DNA of 12,525 nucleotides from Actinomycetales bacterium (GCA_030149025.1 JASBSH010000041.1:1-12525); one strand, 5' to 3'. Shown: positions 1-6,622, counted from the first letter of the stretch. Notes: a model not told the origin generated them from the sequence alone. Numbers and translations are program-made.

Positions 1-34
1 ATCCTGCCATTGCAGTCTCGAAGGGAAGAACGCT

Positions 35-520
35 ATGACCTCGCAGGACCTTGTGCCGCCCCCGATCGGTGCTCCCGCACCGGACTTCACACTCCGTGAC
101 CAGCACGGCCAGCAGGTCACGCTCTCCAGCCTCCAGGCAGAGGCGCCGGCACTGATCGTCTTCTACCCGTTCGCATTCTCCGGTGTCTGCCGGGGCGAGC
201 TGCGCGAGATCAGGGACAACCTCGACCACTTCACCGGCCAAGGTGTGCAGGTGCTGGCCGTGTCCTGCGACCCGATGTTCGCGCTGCGCGCCTGGGCGGA
301 GGCCGAGGGCTACGAGTTCCCGCTGCTCGCCGACTTCTGGCCGCACGGGGAGGTCGCCCGCGCGTACGGGGTCTTCGACGACAAGGTCGGCGCCGCGACG
401 CGGGGCTCTTTCCTCGTGGACGAGGCCGGCGTCCTTCGCTGGTCGGTGGTCAACGGGATGGGGGAAGCCCGTGACCTGGACGCGTACCGAGAGGCGATCG
501 CGGGGTTGGCGAGCGTCTGA
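35..520 (+). CDS. ahpE: AhpE-type peroxiredoxin
   Basis: A thioredoxin-fold peroxidase of 161 residues that reduces hydrogen peroxide, organic peroxides or peroxynitrite in the cytoplasm. The N-terminal APDFTLRDQHG segment (residues 15-25) is the usual peroxiredoxin opening. The peroxidatic cysteine is C52 in FYPFAFSGVCRGEL, and R123 in TRGSFLVD matches the conserved active-site arginine. The DFWPHG..A.AYGVF stretch (100-114) is very close to mycobacterial AhpE, which has about 153 residues. A second cysteine, C78 in AVSCDP, lies outside the canonical resolving positions, so the one-Cys AhpE mechanism is the default reading. The ATG start has a purine-rich AAGGGAAG about 8 bases upstream. It stands alone ahead of tRNA-Val. 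The family call is strong; the exact reductant (mycothiol, mycoredoxin or thioredoxin) cannot be read from the sequence. Confidence 0.93.
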   Translation: MTSQDLVPPPIGAPAPDFTLRDQHGQQVTLSSLQAEAPALIVFYPFAFSGVCRGELREIRDNLDHFTGQGVQVLAVSCDPMFALRAWAEAEGYEFPLLADFWPHGEVARAYGVFDDKVGAATRGSFLVDEAGVLRWSVVNGMGEARDLDAYREAIAGLASV

Positions 521-592
521 GGCTGTCCTGTGAGCCGGCTTTGCAGGGGCTGACTTCCCCTCGACCCCAGGAGTGCGGTTTGCTAGTCCGCA

Positions 593-632
593 GCCACGGT
601 CGCCGCTGGCCCGAGACTACGGCGGCCGTGGC
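593..632. other. Large imperfect hairpin between ahpE and tRNA-Val
   Basis: Inverted repeat with 13-base arms (593-605 and 620-632) that match at 12 of 13 positions, separated by a 14-base loop. It lies 73 bases after the peroxiredoxin stop and 43 bases before tRNA-Val. There is no T-tract. It may be the terminator of the peroxiredoxin gene or an element in the tRNA 5' leader. A weaker 5-bp hairpin (545-561) precedes it. I see no gene in 521-674. Confidence 0.5.
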
Positions 633-674
633 CCTCGCCTGCGCATGGTCCTCTTGGTTGGCCTGCAGACGAAG

Positions 675-747
675 GGGCCTGTAGCTCAGTTGGTAGAGCA
701 CCGCGTTTACACCGCGGGTGTCGTCGGTTCGAGCCCGGCCGGGCCCA
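675..747 (+). tRNA. tRNA-Val (anticodon TAC)
   Basis: A complete cloverleaf can be folded by eye. The acceptor stem pairs GGGCCTG (675-681) with CGGGCCC (740-746), including one G-U pair. The D arm is GCTC...GAGC. The anticodon stem CCGCG/CGCGG (701-705, 713-717) closes the loop TTTACAC, with anticodon TAC at 708-710. The T arm is GTCGG-TTCGAGC-CCGGC (723-739), and the discriminator base is A747. The following bases are CAC, so the CCA end is not encoded and must be added enzymatically. The anticodon reads GTA and probably other GTN codons by wobble. A strong hairpin follows 10 bases later. Confidence 0.97.
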
Positions 748-757
748 CACAGCGCTG

Positions 758-780
758 TCGGACGTGCTTGGCACGTCCGA
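758..780 (+). terminator. Terminator of tRNA-Val
   Basis: Perfect 10-bp stem, TCGGACGTGC at 758-767 and GCACGTCCGA at 771-780, with a 3-base loop TTG, placed 10 bases after the tRNA 3' end. There is no clear T-tract, which is common for actinobacterial intrinsic terminators. Confidence 0.8.
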
Positions 781-826
781 TCACGACCACGGATGATCAA
801 CTGTGTGTAGAAGAGCGCGTACTCGC

Positions 827-854
827 TGTGACATCCCGCCGGTCCCGATAACCT
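827..854 (+). promoter_or_regulatory. Likely leaderless promoter of the Nif3 operon
   Basis: A -10 hexamer TAACCT (849-854) fits the actinobacterial TANNNT consensus, with a TGTGAC/GTGACA -35-like hexamer (from 827 or 828) 15-16 bases upstream. The G of the GTG codon at 861 lies 7 bases after the hexamer, exactly where transcription should begin. No Shine-Dalgarno sequence precedes that GTG, so the transcript is probably leaderless. This is inferred from spacing only. Confidence 0.5.
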
Positions 855-860
855 CCGACC

Positions 861-2078
861 GTGAGCATTGCTGCCTCTGCGGTGACCCGGTCCGGCACCA
901 GCACCGCCTCCGCGCGGTCACTGACGTTGCGTGACGTCGTCGGCGAGCTGGACCGGCTGTACCCACGGTCCTGGGCTCACGGTTGGGACGCCGTCGGTCT
1001 CGTCTGCGGGGACCCGCAGGCACCGGTCCAGCGCGTCCTGCTGGCCGTCGACCCGGTGGCCGAGGTCGTCGACCAGGCGATCGAGCTGGAGGCGGACCTT
1101 CTGGTCGTCCACCACCCGCTGCTCCTGCGTCCCGTGCACTCGGTGGCCGCGACCGACGCCAAGGGTGCTGTGGTGCACCGGCTCATCCGTGCGGGCTGCG
1201 GCCTGTACGTGGCGCACACCAACGCGGACGTCGCGGTGCCCGGTGTGTCGGACGCGCTCGGTCGCGTACTCGGCCTGCGGAACCTCAGGCCGCTGTCGCC
1301 GGATGCAGGTGATCCCTTGGACAAGATCGTCGTCTTCGTCCCGGAGCGCGACGCGGAGGCCGTCCTGGATGCGATGGCACAGGCCGGTGCGGGCAGTATC
1401 GGCGAGTACGAGCGCTGCGCGTGGACGACGAGTGGTACCGGCACCTTCGTTCCCTCCGACCGGGCGAACCCCCACATCGGGCAGGCGGGGCAGCGCGAGC
1501 GGGTCACCGAGACCCGGGTCGAGATGGTGCTGCCCCGGCTGGCGCGTTCCGCAGTGGTCGCCGCGATGCGGGCGGCCCACCCGTACGAGGAGCCCGCCTT
1601 CGACGTGATCGAGCTGGCCGACCTGCAGGGGCCGCGCGGGATCGGGCGGGTCGGGGACCTGCCCGCCACGAGGACCCTGGAGCTGTTCGCCGGCGAAGTT
1701 GCACGGGCCCTGCCGCACACCGCTCAGGGGATCCGCGTGTCCGGTCCGCCCGACGCGCAGGTCCGTACCGTCGCGGTCTGCGGTGGGGCGGGGGACTCGC
1801 TGTTCGACGCGGTGCGCGCGAGCGGCGCGGACGTCTACGTGACGGCCGACCTGCGGCACCACCCTGCGTCGGAGGCACGTGAGCGGGCGGCCGGGGGGCC
1901 GCCCTATCTGGTCGACGTCTCCCACTGGGCTAGCGAGTGGCCGTGGCTCAACGGCTGCGGGGACCGGCTCGCTGCGGCGCTGGAGAGCTGCGGCACTACG
2001 GTTGACATCACGGTGAGCCGGCTGAACACGGACCCGTGGACGTTCCGCATCCCGAGCTCTGGAGGACTCGTCCGGTGA
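861..2078 (+). CDS. Nif3-family dinuclear metal centre protein
   Basis: A 405-residue member of the Nif3/YbgI/YqfO (DUF34) family, hexameric metal-binding proteins often labelled GTP cyclohydrolase 1 type 2 although the cellular role is unsettled. WDAVGLVCGD (42-51) is the family signature. Likely metal ligands are H84/H85 in VVHHPLL and H119 and D123 in AHTNAD, with a C-terminal cluster in DVSHWASEWP. The middle section, roughly 155-250, contains AHPYEEPAFDV and corresponds to the PII-like insertion of the longer YqfO-type proteins, so the length is normal. GTG 861 is chosen because it sits 7 bases after a -10 motif; the first 20 residues are not family-conserved, so a start at GTG 882 is possible. 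It overlaps the next gene by 4 bases (GTGA), indicating translational coupling. The same order occurs around M. tuberculosis Rv2230c. Confidence 0.9.
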   Translation: MSIAASAVTRSGTSTASARSLTLRDVVGELDRLYPRSWAHGWDAVGLVCGDPQAPVQRVLLAVDPVAEVVDQAIELEADLLVVHHPLLLRPVHSVAATDAKGAVVHRLIRAGCGLYVAHTNADVAVPGVSDALGRVLGLRNLRPLSPDAGDPLDKIVVFVPERDAEAVLDAMAQAGAGSIGEYERCAWTTSGTGTFVPSDRANPHIGQAGQRERVTETRVEMVLPRLARSAVVAAMRAAHPYEEPAFDVIELADLQGPRGIGRVGDLPATRTLELFAGEVARALPHTAQGIRVSGPPDAQVRTVAVCGGAGDSLFDAVRASGADVYVTADLRHHPASEARERAAGGPPYLVDVSHWASEWPWLNGCGDRLAAALESCGTTVDITVSRLNTDPWTFRIPSSGGLVR

Positions 2079-2818
2079 CCACTGCCAACGCCCTGGACCA
2101 GGTGCGACTGCTCGACGTCCAGGCGCTGGACACCCGGCTGAACCAGATCGAGCACCGACGGCGGAGGCTCCCCGAGCACGCCCAGCTCGCGGAGGCCCGG
2201 CAACGGGCTGACTCCGTCCGCGACCAGCTCATCGCCGCCCGGACGGAGGCGGGGGACGTCGCCCGGGAGCTGGTGAAGGCGGAGGCCGACGTGGAGCTCG
2301 TGCATCAGCGCGCCGCCCGCAACCGCTCCAGGCTGGACGCCGGCGCGGGCAGCGCCAAGGACCTGCAGGCGCTGCAGCATGAGCTCGAGTCCCTGGCGAA
2401 ACGGCAGAGCGACCTGGAGGACGTCGAGCTCGAGGTGATGGAGCGCAGCGAGCAGGCCCAGGCGACGGTCACCCGGCTCGAGGCGGAGCAGCGTGAGGTC
2501 ACCGAGGCGGTCGAGAAGCTGACGCAGGCGCGTGATGCGGCCCTTGCGGAGCTGGACGGCGAGGCCGGGCGGGTGAGATCGGAACGCGAGGAGATCGTCT
2601 CGGGACTCGACCAGGACCTCATCGCCCTCTACGAGAAGGTCCGCGAGGCGAGCGGCGGGGTGGGTGCCGCTGCGCTGAAGAGCGGCCGCTGCGAAGGCTG
2701 CCGGCTGCAGCTGACCCCGATCGACCTGAACCGGATCCGGGCCGCCTCGCCCGACGAGGTCGTGCGCTGCGAGGAGTGCCGGCGGATCCTCGTCCGCACC
2801 CCGGACTCGTGGCTGTGA
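2075..2818 (+). CDS. Coiled-coil C4 zinc-ribbon protein
   Basis: A 247-residue protein of the zinc-ribbon / CT398-like (DUF164) family found beside Nif3 genes in many bacteria. Residues about 5-180 are Glu/Arg/Gln-rich and heptad-like, predicting a long antiparallel coiled coil. The C-terminus has a C4 zinc ribbon with C206, C209, C232 and C235 (CEGC and CEEC knuckles). The family is thought to bind nucleic acid or act as a scaffold; a defined role is not established. The start is GTG 2075, which overlaps the upstream stop (GTGA) and has GGAGG at 2061-2065, 9 bases away; an in-frame start further upstream at 2036 would lie inside the Nif3 gene. It also overlaps the RNase H gene by 4 bases. 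It corresponds in position to Rv2229c. Confidence 0.9.
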   Translation: MTTANALDQVRLLDVQALDTRLNQIEHRRRRLPEHAQLAEARQRADSVRDQLIAARTEAGDVARELVKAEADVELVHQRAARNRSRLDAGAGSAKDLQALQHELESLAKRQSDLEDVELEVMERSEQAQATVTRLEAEQREVTEAVEKLTQARDAALAELDGEAGRVRSEREEIVSGLDQDLIALYEKVREASGGVGAAALKSGRCEGCRLQLTPIDLNRIRAASPDEVVRCEECRRILVRTPDSWL

Positions 2819-3813
2819 GCGCGCGGCGCCTGATCGTCGAGGCGGACGGCGGCTCCCGCGGCAACCCGGGTCCGGCCGGGTACGGGGCCCTGGTGCGCGA
2901 CGCGGCCACGGGGGCGGTGCTGTACGAGATCGGCGAGTCGATCGGCACGGCGAGCAACAACGTCGCCGAGTACAGCGGGCTCATCGCTGGTCTGCGCGCG
3001 GCGGTCGACATCGAGCCGGGAGCGTCGGTCGAGGTCCGCATGGACTCCAAGCTGGTCGTCGAGCAGATGACCGGCCGCTGGAAGATCAAGCACGAGGACA
3101 TGCGCCGCCTGGCGCTCGAGGCGAAGAAGATCCTGCCGCCGAGCCAGGTCACGTACACCTGGGTTCCTCGGGCGCAGAACGCCGAAGCGGACCGGCTCGC
3201 GAACGAGGCGATGGACGCCGCCGCCCGGGGTGAGGAGTGGCGGCTCACCGAACGCCCGGCACCGACCTCCGGCGGTGGGCAGCAGGCGCCGGCGGAGGCG
3301 CAGGGGCGGGCGCAGGCGCCGGCGCAGGCGCAGGGGCGGGCGGAGGCGACGGCGCAGGCGCGTGGCTCGGGTCCGGTGCGACCGTCGCCCGCAGACGGCT
3401 ACGCCGGGGACGTCACCCCCACCGACGCCTACCGGCTGCTCGAGCAGGAACCGAGCGCGGTGCTGGTGGACTGCCGCACTCGCGCCGAGTGGTCGTTCGT
3501 CGGGGTCCCGGACCTCTCGGGGCTGGGCAAACGGCCGGTGCTGCTGGAGTGGCAGCGCTACCCCGACGGCGCCCAGAACCCCTACTTCACCGAGCGGCTG
3601 CGCGAGCAGCTGCGTGGGGCCGGGGACGGCGTCCCGCTGGTGTTCATCTGCCGGTCCGGCGGCCGTTCGGTCGCTGCCGCGCGCGCCGCCACCCAAGCCG
3701 GGCTCGGTCCCGCCTACAACGTGTTGGACGGGTTCGAGGGCCCGGTGGACGAGCACGGGCACCGCGGTTGCGCGGGATGGCGGGCCGAGGGCCTGCCCTG
3801 GCACCAGTCCTGA
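2815..3813 (+). CDS. RNase HI domain fused to rhodanese domain
   Basis: A 332-residue two-domain protein. Residues 1-140 are an RNase HI domain that should cleave the RNA strand of RNA-DNA hybrids; the catalytic acids are visible as D11 (EADGGSRGNPGPAGYG), E52 (NNVAEYSGL), D77 (RMDSKLVV) and D126 (AEADRLAN). Residues 149-187 form an Ala/Gln/Gly/Arg linker made of 10-residue repeats. Residues 196-332 are a rhodanese domain (DVTPTDAYRLL, LVDCRTRAEW) with the loop C279-RSGGRS, where C279 is the presumed persulfide-carrying cysteine. The GTG start overlaps the upstream stop by GTGA. Mycobacterial orthologues at this position (Rv2228c) fuse RNase HI to a CobC-like phosphatase instead. An in-frame GTG at 3376, just before the rhodanese domain, could initiate a separate product, but no suitably spaced ribosome binding site precedes it. 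The reading frame is open throughout. Confidence 0.9.
   Translation: MSARRLIVEADGGSRGNPGPAGYGALVRDAATGAVLYEIGESIGTASNNVAEYSGLIAGLRAAVDIEPGASVEVRMDSKLVVEQMTGRWKIKHEDMRRLALEAKKILPPSQVTYTWVPRAQNAEADRLANEAMDAAARGEEWRLTERPAPTSGGGQQAPAEAQGRAQAPAQAQGRAEATAQARGSGPVRPSPADGYAGDVTPTDAYRLLEQEPSAVLVDCRTRAEWSFVGVPDLSGLGKRPVLLEWQRYPDGAQNPYFTERLREQLRGAGDGVPLVFICRSGGRSVAAARAATQAGLGPAYNVLDGFEGPVDEHGHRGCAGWRAEGLPWHQS
3283..3372. repeat. 30-bp tandem repeat encoding the interdomain linker
   Basis: Three 30-bp units (3283-3312, 3313-3342, 3343-3372). The first two differ at a single base; the third is diverged. Units one and two encode QAPAEAQGRA and QAPAQAQGRA, the third EATAQARGSG. Because the unit is a multiple of three, copy number can change without breaking the RNase H-rhodanese frame. 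Confidence 0.85.
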
Positions 3814-3877
3814 GCTCACCGCGCACACCCCCGCTCACCCCTCCCGCCGCGCGCCCATGGCAGCCCCACCATGGAGT

Positions 3878-4016
3878 TGATCATGCAATCCCGGTTCACG
3901 GTCTTCGATGAGTGCAGCCGTGGATGCAGGAAAGGCGCGTGCTGACGACACCTGTGCTGCATGCATCCCTGCACCCATCGGCGACGCTCGCGCTCTGAAC
4001 CGGGATTTCATGATCA
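3878..4016. repeat. Intergenic inverted-repeat element (copy A)
   Basis: A 139-bp block bounded by 21-base inverted repeats (3878-3898 and 3996-4016) identical at 20 of 21 positions; the outer ends are TGATCATG. Inside is a nested palindrome: GTGCAG (3912) pairs with CTGCAC, and GGATGCA (3922) pairs with TGCATCC. The core 3923-3972 is about 88% identical to 6558-6607 (44 of 50 bases). It lies between the converging rhodanese-fusion and yaaA genes, in the 226-bp gap 3814-4039, which otherwise holds nothing I recognise. It could serve as a bidirectional terminator or be a non-autonomous repeat of the MITE or REP kind. No transposase or target-site duplication is evident. Confidence 0.8.
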
Positions 4017-4039
4017 CCGGAGTGTCAGTGGTGAGCCGG

Positions 4040-4810
4040 TCAACTGGTGATGACCTGCAGAACCGGCCGGCCGCGCTCTTCACCCAGCTCCACGGCGTAG
4101 TCGTCACCGAGTCGGTCGGCCAGCAGCGCAGCCAGCTGCTCGGGCGTTCTCGGGTCACGGCCGGAGTGCGTCATCAGCTGCCGTGCCACCAGCCCCCGCG
4201 TCTGTTTCGCCATGTGCGACACCACGCTCCGCCGACCGGAGACCTCGCGCAGCACCTGGACGGGCACCACCCGTTCCGGGTCCGGCGGCCGCCAGGCCGC
4301 CGCGTAGCTCGCCGAGCGGCAGTCCACGAGCAGACGGTCCTGCGTGACGTCGTCCAGGGCTGCGCTCAACCGGTCCCGCCAGAACGAGGCGAGCTGACCG
4401 ACTCCCGGCAGGTCGACGTCCATGGACAGCCGGTAGGGCGGCACCCGGTCGGCCGGGCGCAGTACGCCCCACGCGGCCGAGACCACGAGCAGCCGGGTCG
4501 CGGCCCTGCGCTTGGCTCCGGCCGGCAGGGTCGGGTAGTCGAGCGCGTCGTACAGGACCCCCGTGTACAACGCGGACGCCGGCACGGCGGGTTCGGTGCG
4601 CCACCGCGTGTTGTGCTCGACCTCGTCCGCGAGCGAGGCGCCGACGCGGAGCATCGAGAGGGAGTCCGGCCCGGCACTGACCTTCTCCAGCGCAGTGAGG
4701 ACCTGCTCACGCGCCGGTGTCAGCCCCGGGAAGGACAGCGACGACAGGTCGACCGGTGCGCCGCGGCGGCGGGGCGTCTTGCCTTCGGACGGCGGCAGCA
4801 GGACGAGCAC
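4040..4810 (-). CDS. yaaA: YaaA-family (DUF328) peroxide stress protein
   Basis: A 256-residue member of the YaaA/DUF328 family. In E. coli YaaA lowers intracellular free iron and limits oxidative DNA damage during peroxide stress, and the fold binds DNA. Family signatures are LLPPSEGK (residues 4-11), LYTGVLYDALDYPTL, SAAWGVLRPADRVPPYRLSM, LVDCRSASYAAAW and SHMAKQTRGLVARQLM. The length is normal for the family. GTG 4810 is chosen because the family always begins just before LLPPSEGK; longer upstream starts add unrelated sequence. No Shine-Dalgarno is visible, but a TANNNT hexamer (complement of 4818-4823) ends 7 bases before the GTG, so it may be leaderless. It is divergent from the RNB ribonuclease gene and convergent with the RNase H fusion. 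Confidence 0.9.
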   Translation of the reverse strand: MLVLLPPSEGKTPRRRGAPVDLSSLSFPGLTPAREQVLTALEKVSAGPDSLSMLRVGASLADEVEHNTRWRTEPAVPASALYTGVLYDALDYPTLPAGAKRRAATRLLVVSAAWGVLRPADRVPPYRLSMDVDLPGVGQLASFWRDRLSAALDDVTQDRLLVDCRSASYAAAWRPPDPERVVPVQVLREVSGRRSVVSHMAKQTRGLVARQLMTHSGRDPRTPEQLAALLADRLGDDYAVELGEERGRPVLQVITS

Positions 4811-4958
4811 GCGGCTCAGGGTAGGCGGGTTGCTCCGGGCGGTCGGACTGCCGGGGGCACTGCGGTAGGCGGGCCGCTGAAGGGGCAGGGGCTTTCGGCC
4901 CGCCGTAAGGTGCGGTCGGCGGTTGACGGTGCAACCAGGAGGGAGATCAGGAGGCAGG

Positions 4959-6458
4959 ATGCCGACGAGGATCCGAACGACGCGCGGGGGTGACCGGGGT
5001 GGCCCGTTACCCGGGGCGCCGTCCGGTCTGCTCGACGGCGTGATCGCCCGCGAGCCGTTTGACGAGGCGCTGGATGTCATCCGGGCGGAGCTGGAGCTTC
5101 CGGACGGCTTCCCGCCCGAGGTCCTCGCCGCGGCGGAGGCCGCCGTCGCGAACCCGCAGCTGCCGACGGACGACCTGCGGGACCTGGAGCTGTTCACGAT
5201 CGACCCGCCGAGTGCGACGGACCTCGACCAGGCGATGCACCTGGAACGGCAGGGCGGGGGCTACCGGGTGCACTACGCCATCGCCGACGTCCCGGCGTTC
5301 GTGCCGCCGGGTTCCCCGGTGGACGACGAGGCCCGACGACGCGGCCAGACGCTGTACGCGCCGGACGGGCGCGTTCCCTTGCACCCCAAGGCGATCAGTG
5401 AGGGCGCGGCCAGTCTGCTGCCCGGGCAGGACGCTCCGGCCTTCGTGTGGGTCTTCGACCTGGACGCCGACGCACGCACGTCCGCGGTCCGGGTGCACCG
5501 AGCCATGGTGCGCAGTCGCGCGCAGCTGGACTACGAGTCGGTGCAGGCGCAGCTGGACGCCGGCACCGCGCCCGAGGCGCTGCAGCTCCTGCGCGAGGTC
5601 GGCGGCAAGCGGATCGAGCTGGAGCGGGAGCGCGGGGGAGCGGCTCTGGCGATCCCGGACCAGCAGGTCGTGCAGCACCCGGACGGGTACGAGCTGCGGC
5701 TGCGACCACCGGTGCCGGTGGAGGACTGGAACGCCCAGATCTCGTTGATGACGGGGATGGCGGCGGCAGCTCTGATGCTGGACGGTGCGGTGGGCCTGCT
5801 GCGGACGATGCCTGCGCCGGATGCCGCCACCTTGCGGCGCTTCCGGCTCCAGGCGGCCGCACTCGGGGTTGCCTGGCCCGCCGACGTGGACTACCAGGAC
5901 TTCCTCCGGTCGCTGAACCCTCAGGACCCGCAACACCTGGCGCTGCTGCACGAGTCGGCGTCGCTGTTCCGCGGGGCCGCGTACACGCCGGTCCTGGGCA
6001 GCGTGCCGGAGCAGCGGGAGCAGTCCGCGGTGGCGGCCCCCTACGCGCACGTCACGGCGCCGCTGCGTCGCCTCGTCGACCGCTTCGGTCTGCTGGTCTG
6101 CGAGGCGCTGTGCCGGGGCGCGCAGCCGCCCGACTGGGTGGTGGAGGCGCTCCCGCAGCTGCCGGAGATCATGCGCGAGTCCGACCGTCGCGCCGGCGAG
6201 TTGGAACGCGATGTGGTGGACGCCGCGGAGGCGGCAGCGCTGTCGGGTCACGTCGGGGCGTCGTTCCCCGCGGTGGTCGTCGACGTGAGCGCGGGCGGCG
6301 GCGGGCTCGTGCAGGTCACCTCGCCGCCGGTCCTCGCCCGGTGCGACGGTGAGCTGGAGCTCGGCGAGCAGGTGCAGGTCCGGCTGGTCGAGGCGGATCC
6401 GGTCGCGCGCAAGGTCCGCTTCGCCCTTGACCCACACGCACCCCACACCTCGCCGTGA
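4959..6458 (+). CDS. RNB-domain (RNase II-like) exoribonuclease
   Basis: A 499-residue protein with an RNB catalytic domain from about 70 to 400: LFTIDPPSATDLDQAM (78-93), GYRVHYAIADVPAFV, RRGQTLYAPDGRVPLHP, SEGAASLLPGQ. RNase II-type enzymes degrade single-stranded RNA 3' to 5' hydrolytically. Here the acidic cluster is D82, D88, D90, with Q91 where E. coli RNase II has D210. There are no N-terminal cold-shock domains, so it is shorter than RNase II (about 644 residues); a beta-rich tail (about 430-495) could be an OB-like domain. ATG 4959 is preceded by AGGAGG at 4949-4954; another purine run lies at 4937-4943, and TTG 4923 is a less likely alternative. The 148-bp gap shared with yaaA contains TAAGGT (4906-4911), a possible -10. 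The family call is strong; activity is inferred. Confidence 0.92.
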   Translation: MPTRIRTTRGGDRGGPLPGAPSGLLDGVIAREPFDEALDVIRAELELPDGFPPEVLAAAEAAVANPQLPTDDLRDLELFTIDPPSATDLDQAMHLERQGGGYRVHYAIADVPAFVPPGSPVDDEARRRGQTLYAPDGRVPLHPKAISEGAASLLPGQDAPAFVWVFDLDADARTSAVRVHRAMVRSRAQLDYESVQAQLDAGTAPEALQLLREVGGKRIELERERGGAALAIPDQQVVQHPDGYELRLRPPVPVEDWNAQISLMTGMAAAALMLDGAVGLLRTMPAPDAATLRRFRLQAAALGVAWPADVDYQDFLRSLNPQDPQHLALLHESASLFRGAAYTPVLGSVPEQREQSAVAAPYAHVTAPLRRLVDRFGLLVCEALCRGAQPPDWVVEALPQLPEIMRESDRRAGELERDVVDAAEAAALSGHVGASFPAVVVDVSAGGGGLVQVTSPPVLARCDGELELGEQVQVRLVEADPVARKVRFALDPHAPHTSP

Positions 6459-6470
6459 TCATGAGCCCGC

Positions 6471-6485
6471 GTCACCATCGGTGAC
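6471..6485 (+). terminator. Possible terminator after RNB gene
   Basis: GTCACC (6471-6476) and GGTGAC (6480-6485) pair perfectly around ATC, 12 bases after the ribonuclease stop codon. The stem is only 6 bp and no T-tract follows, so this is tentative. Confidence 0.35.
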
Positions 6486-6500
6486 TCGCCGGCGTCGCCG

Positions 6501-6539
6501 CGGTTCGGGGCACCGGCGCCCCGGTTCCGGGCACCGGCG
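6501..6539. repeat. 18-bp direct repeat
   Basis: Two 18-base units, 6501-6518 and 6522-6539, of the form CGGTTCGGGGCACCGGCG, differ at one base and are spaced 21 bases apart. They immediately precede repeat copy B. Function unknown; GC-rich simple duplication is a sufficient explanation. Confidence 0.6.
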
Positions 6540-6622
6540 GCCGTCGATGCAGCCGTCGATGCAGGAAAAGCGCGTCCTGACGACACCAAAGCTGCATCCA
6601 TCCCTGCATCCATCCCTGCATC
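6540..6622. repeat. Intergenic palindromic repeat (copy B)
   Basis: Second member of the repeat seen at 3878-4016: the core 6558-6607 matches 3923-3972 at 44 of 50 bases, and homology continues leftward through a shared TGCAGCCGT. The left arm contains two tandem 12-mers GCCGTCGATGCA (6540-6551, 6552-6563); the right arm contains two CTGCATCCATCC units (6592-6603, 6604-6615) plus CTGCATC (6616-6622). GATGCAG on the left is the reverse complement of CTGCATC on the right, so the block can fold in several registers. It lies between the RNB gene and the rnpB promoter. The 21-base flanking repeats of copy A are not conserved here, although TGATCATG occurs at 6456-6463. Confidence 0.8.

Noticed and set aside
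3376..3813. Separate rhodanese gene starting at GTG 3376
   Set aside because: No suitably spaced ribosome binding site; the nearest GGAGG is about 30 bases upstream and the frame is continuous with RNase H. Kept only as an alternative.
3878..4016. Insertion sequence
   Set aside because: The block is only 139 bp, encodes no transposase, and no target duplication is visible at its ends.
3908..4993. Long plus-strand open frame of 361 codons opposite yaaA
   Set aside because: It is the antisense shadow of yaaA, with composition rich in Arg, Gly, Pro and His and no recognisable motif; the minus-strand YaaA signatures are unambiguous.
5007..6446. 479-codon minus-strand frame opposite the RNB gene
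   Set aside because: Antisense shadow; rich in Arg, His, Gln and Val with no domain signal, whereas the plus strand encodes the RNB motifs.
6540..6622. Possible CRISPR array from the 12-base repeats
   Set aside because: Repeats are only 12 bases, immediately tandem, with no unique spacers and no cas genes nearby.
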